Source: Corynebacterium pseudopelargi (GTDB lineage Bacteria > Actinomycetota > Actinomycetes > Mycobacteriales > Mycobacteriaceae). From it: a stretch of 64,000 nt of DNA. Position 1 is the stretch's first letter, and each line of letters opens with the position of its first letter. The notes under the pieces are model-generated. The model saw only the letters and a list, made by a program, of their open reading frames with translations, was not told the DNA's origin and did no database searches. Positions 63,624 to 64,000 of this stretch are shown piece by piece. Where the stretch lies: positions 744,001 to 808,000 of the forward strand of contig NZ_CP033898.1 of NCBI RefSeq assembly GCF_003814005.1, read 5' to 3'. A program made the position numbers and the translations under genes.

Positions 63624-63679
63624 CCCCACATTCACCCACTGGGCCAAAATCTGTCCAAATATTTCCCCACTTTCCTCCA
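63624..63679 (-). promoter_or_regulatory. TGGGN repeat pairs on the minus strand (MraZ-type)
   Basis: On the minus strand TGGGG/TGGGT occur 10 bp apart at 63624-63638 and TGGGG/TGGAG 10 bp apart at 63665-63679. Same unit and period as the plus-strand array. Confidence 0.4.
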
Positions 63680-63889
63680 CTTCGAGCATATCTGGTGTGA
63701 AGAAAACGCATTAAAGTGGCGGCTATTAATCAATGTGACTGCTTTGGAAGCTATCTGGCACCCATGTGTTGCTTTGGGGTGAGAGGCCAATGCGCCATCC
63801 TCCCCACTTCGCCTCACGGCCATTCTTGCTGTTAAGAAGCTATATTTCTGCTGGATTTTTGAGCATAGGAGTGTTGCTCCTGTTGTTTG

Positions 63890-63924
63890 TGGGGGAAAGT
63901 GGGGTAAGGTGGGCGACAGTGGAT
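63890..63924 (+). promoter_or_regulatory. MraZ operator array: four TGGGN units, 10-bp period
   Basis: TGGGG-GAAAG-TGGGG-TAAGG-TGGGC-GACAG-TGGAT, the T of each unit at 63890, 63900, 63910 and 63920. MraZ binds three or more TGGGN units separated by 5 nt in front of its own operon, which is exactly this layout. Confidence 0.7.
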
Positions 63925-64000
63925 CACTAGCGATAGCGATGTGGCTGGTGTGAAACGAGAAAAGATCTGGAGTCGGAGAACCTAAGGGAGGTAGGTGGCC

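Larger units (their letters stand above)
63387..64000. other. long gene-free region at the right edge, upstream of a probable mraZ
   Basis: No coding sequence on either strand is convincing over 614 nt. The region holds two groups of TGGGN repeats. The last bases (CTAAGGGAGGTAGG) include a strong ribosome site, so a plus-strand gene should start at or just beyond the window end. Corynebacterial order after DUF3040 predicts mraZ. Confidence 0.55.

Overview
This is a chromosomal window from an actinobacterium that I place in Corynebacterium (moderately high GC). The evidence is gene content and order: the ltsA-ctaC-ctaF / ctaE-qcrCAB respiratory block, two NlpC/P60 genes followed by pimB, glk and plsC, then an oligoribonuclease-like gene, class II aroG, pknL, an Rv2175c-type gene, mptA, idsA and metF. 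That order is characteristic of corynebacteria and partly shared with mycobacteria. I cannot name the species. A full glycine cleavage operon (gcvPTH) lies between aceF and lipB, a place where C. glutamicum has no such genes as far as I recall. I saw no rRNA, tRNA, insertion sequence, prophage or CRISPR array, and no obviously broken genes.

Layout. 1-5170: the end of an MFS transporter, an RclA-like flavoprotein with a DsbA/FrnE-like thiol protein, a sortase-type surface protein ending in LANTG, and a YetF-like membrane protein. 5178-11370: gltD and gltB behind a probable AmtR operator. 11797-16485: a secreted serine-hydrolase-like protein, a Na+/H+ antiporter-type carrier, CsbD, an orphan PTS EIIC-like membrane protein and a YrhK-like protein. 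16565-18001: glnA. 18168-28223: an RDD protein, then a long minus-strand lipoate block: DUF4191, lipA, lipB, gcvH, gcvT, gcvP and aceF with three lipoyl domains. 28416-34992: pepA and ilvE (divergent), cobS-cobT-cobU, a DUF3043 protein and erpA. 35173-44101: ltsA and the genes of the cytochrome bc1-aa3 branch. 44170-49565: two cell-wall peptidases, pimB, glk and plsC. 49880-58842: acyltransferase 3, a DUF2029-type mannosyltransferase, exoribonuclease, aroG, pknL, its probable partner protein, and mptA. 58876-64000: idsA, metF, a GNAT protein, a LexA-controlled HEPN protein, a DUF3040 protein, and a gene-free stretch with TGGGN repeats that looks like the operator of an mraZ gene just past the right edge.

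How the genes work together. Nitrogen assimilation is represented by gltBD and glnA. LipB and LipA make the lipoyl cofactor needed by the adjacent GcvH and AceF. CtaC, CtaE, CtaF and QcrCAB form one respiratory supercomplex. LtsA, the NlpC/P60 enzymes, PimB, MptA, the DUF2029 enzyme, IdsA and PknL all serve the cell envelope.

Points worth a second look: a 16-bp word present three times, plus a near-perfect hairpin of the same motif inside pimB; a LexA box on the HEPN gene promoter; MraZ-type operator arrays at the right end; a structured 600-bp leader before the first NlpC gene; the RclA/FrnE pair with a CCGGGGCC tail; and seven genes whose -10 hexamer sits exactly 7 nt before the start codon, indicating leaderless mRNAs.
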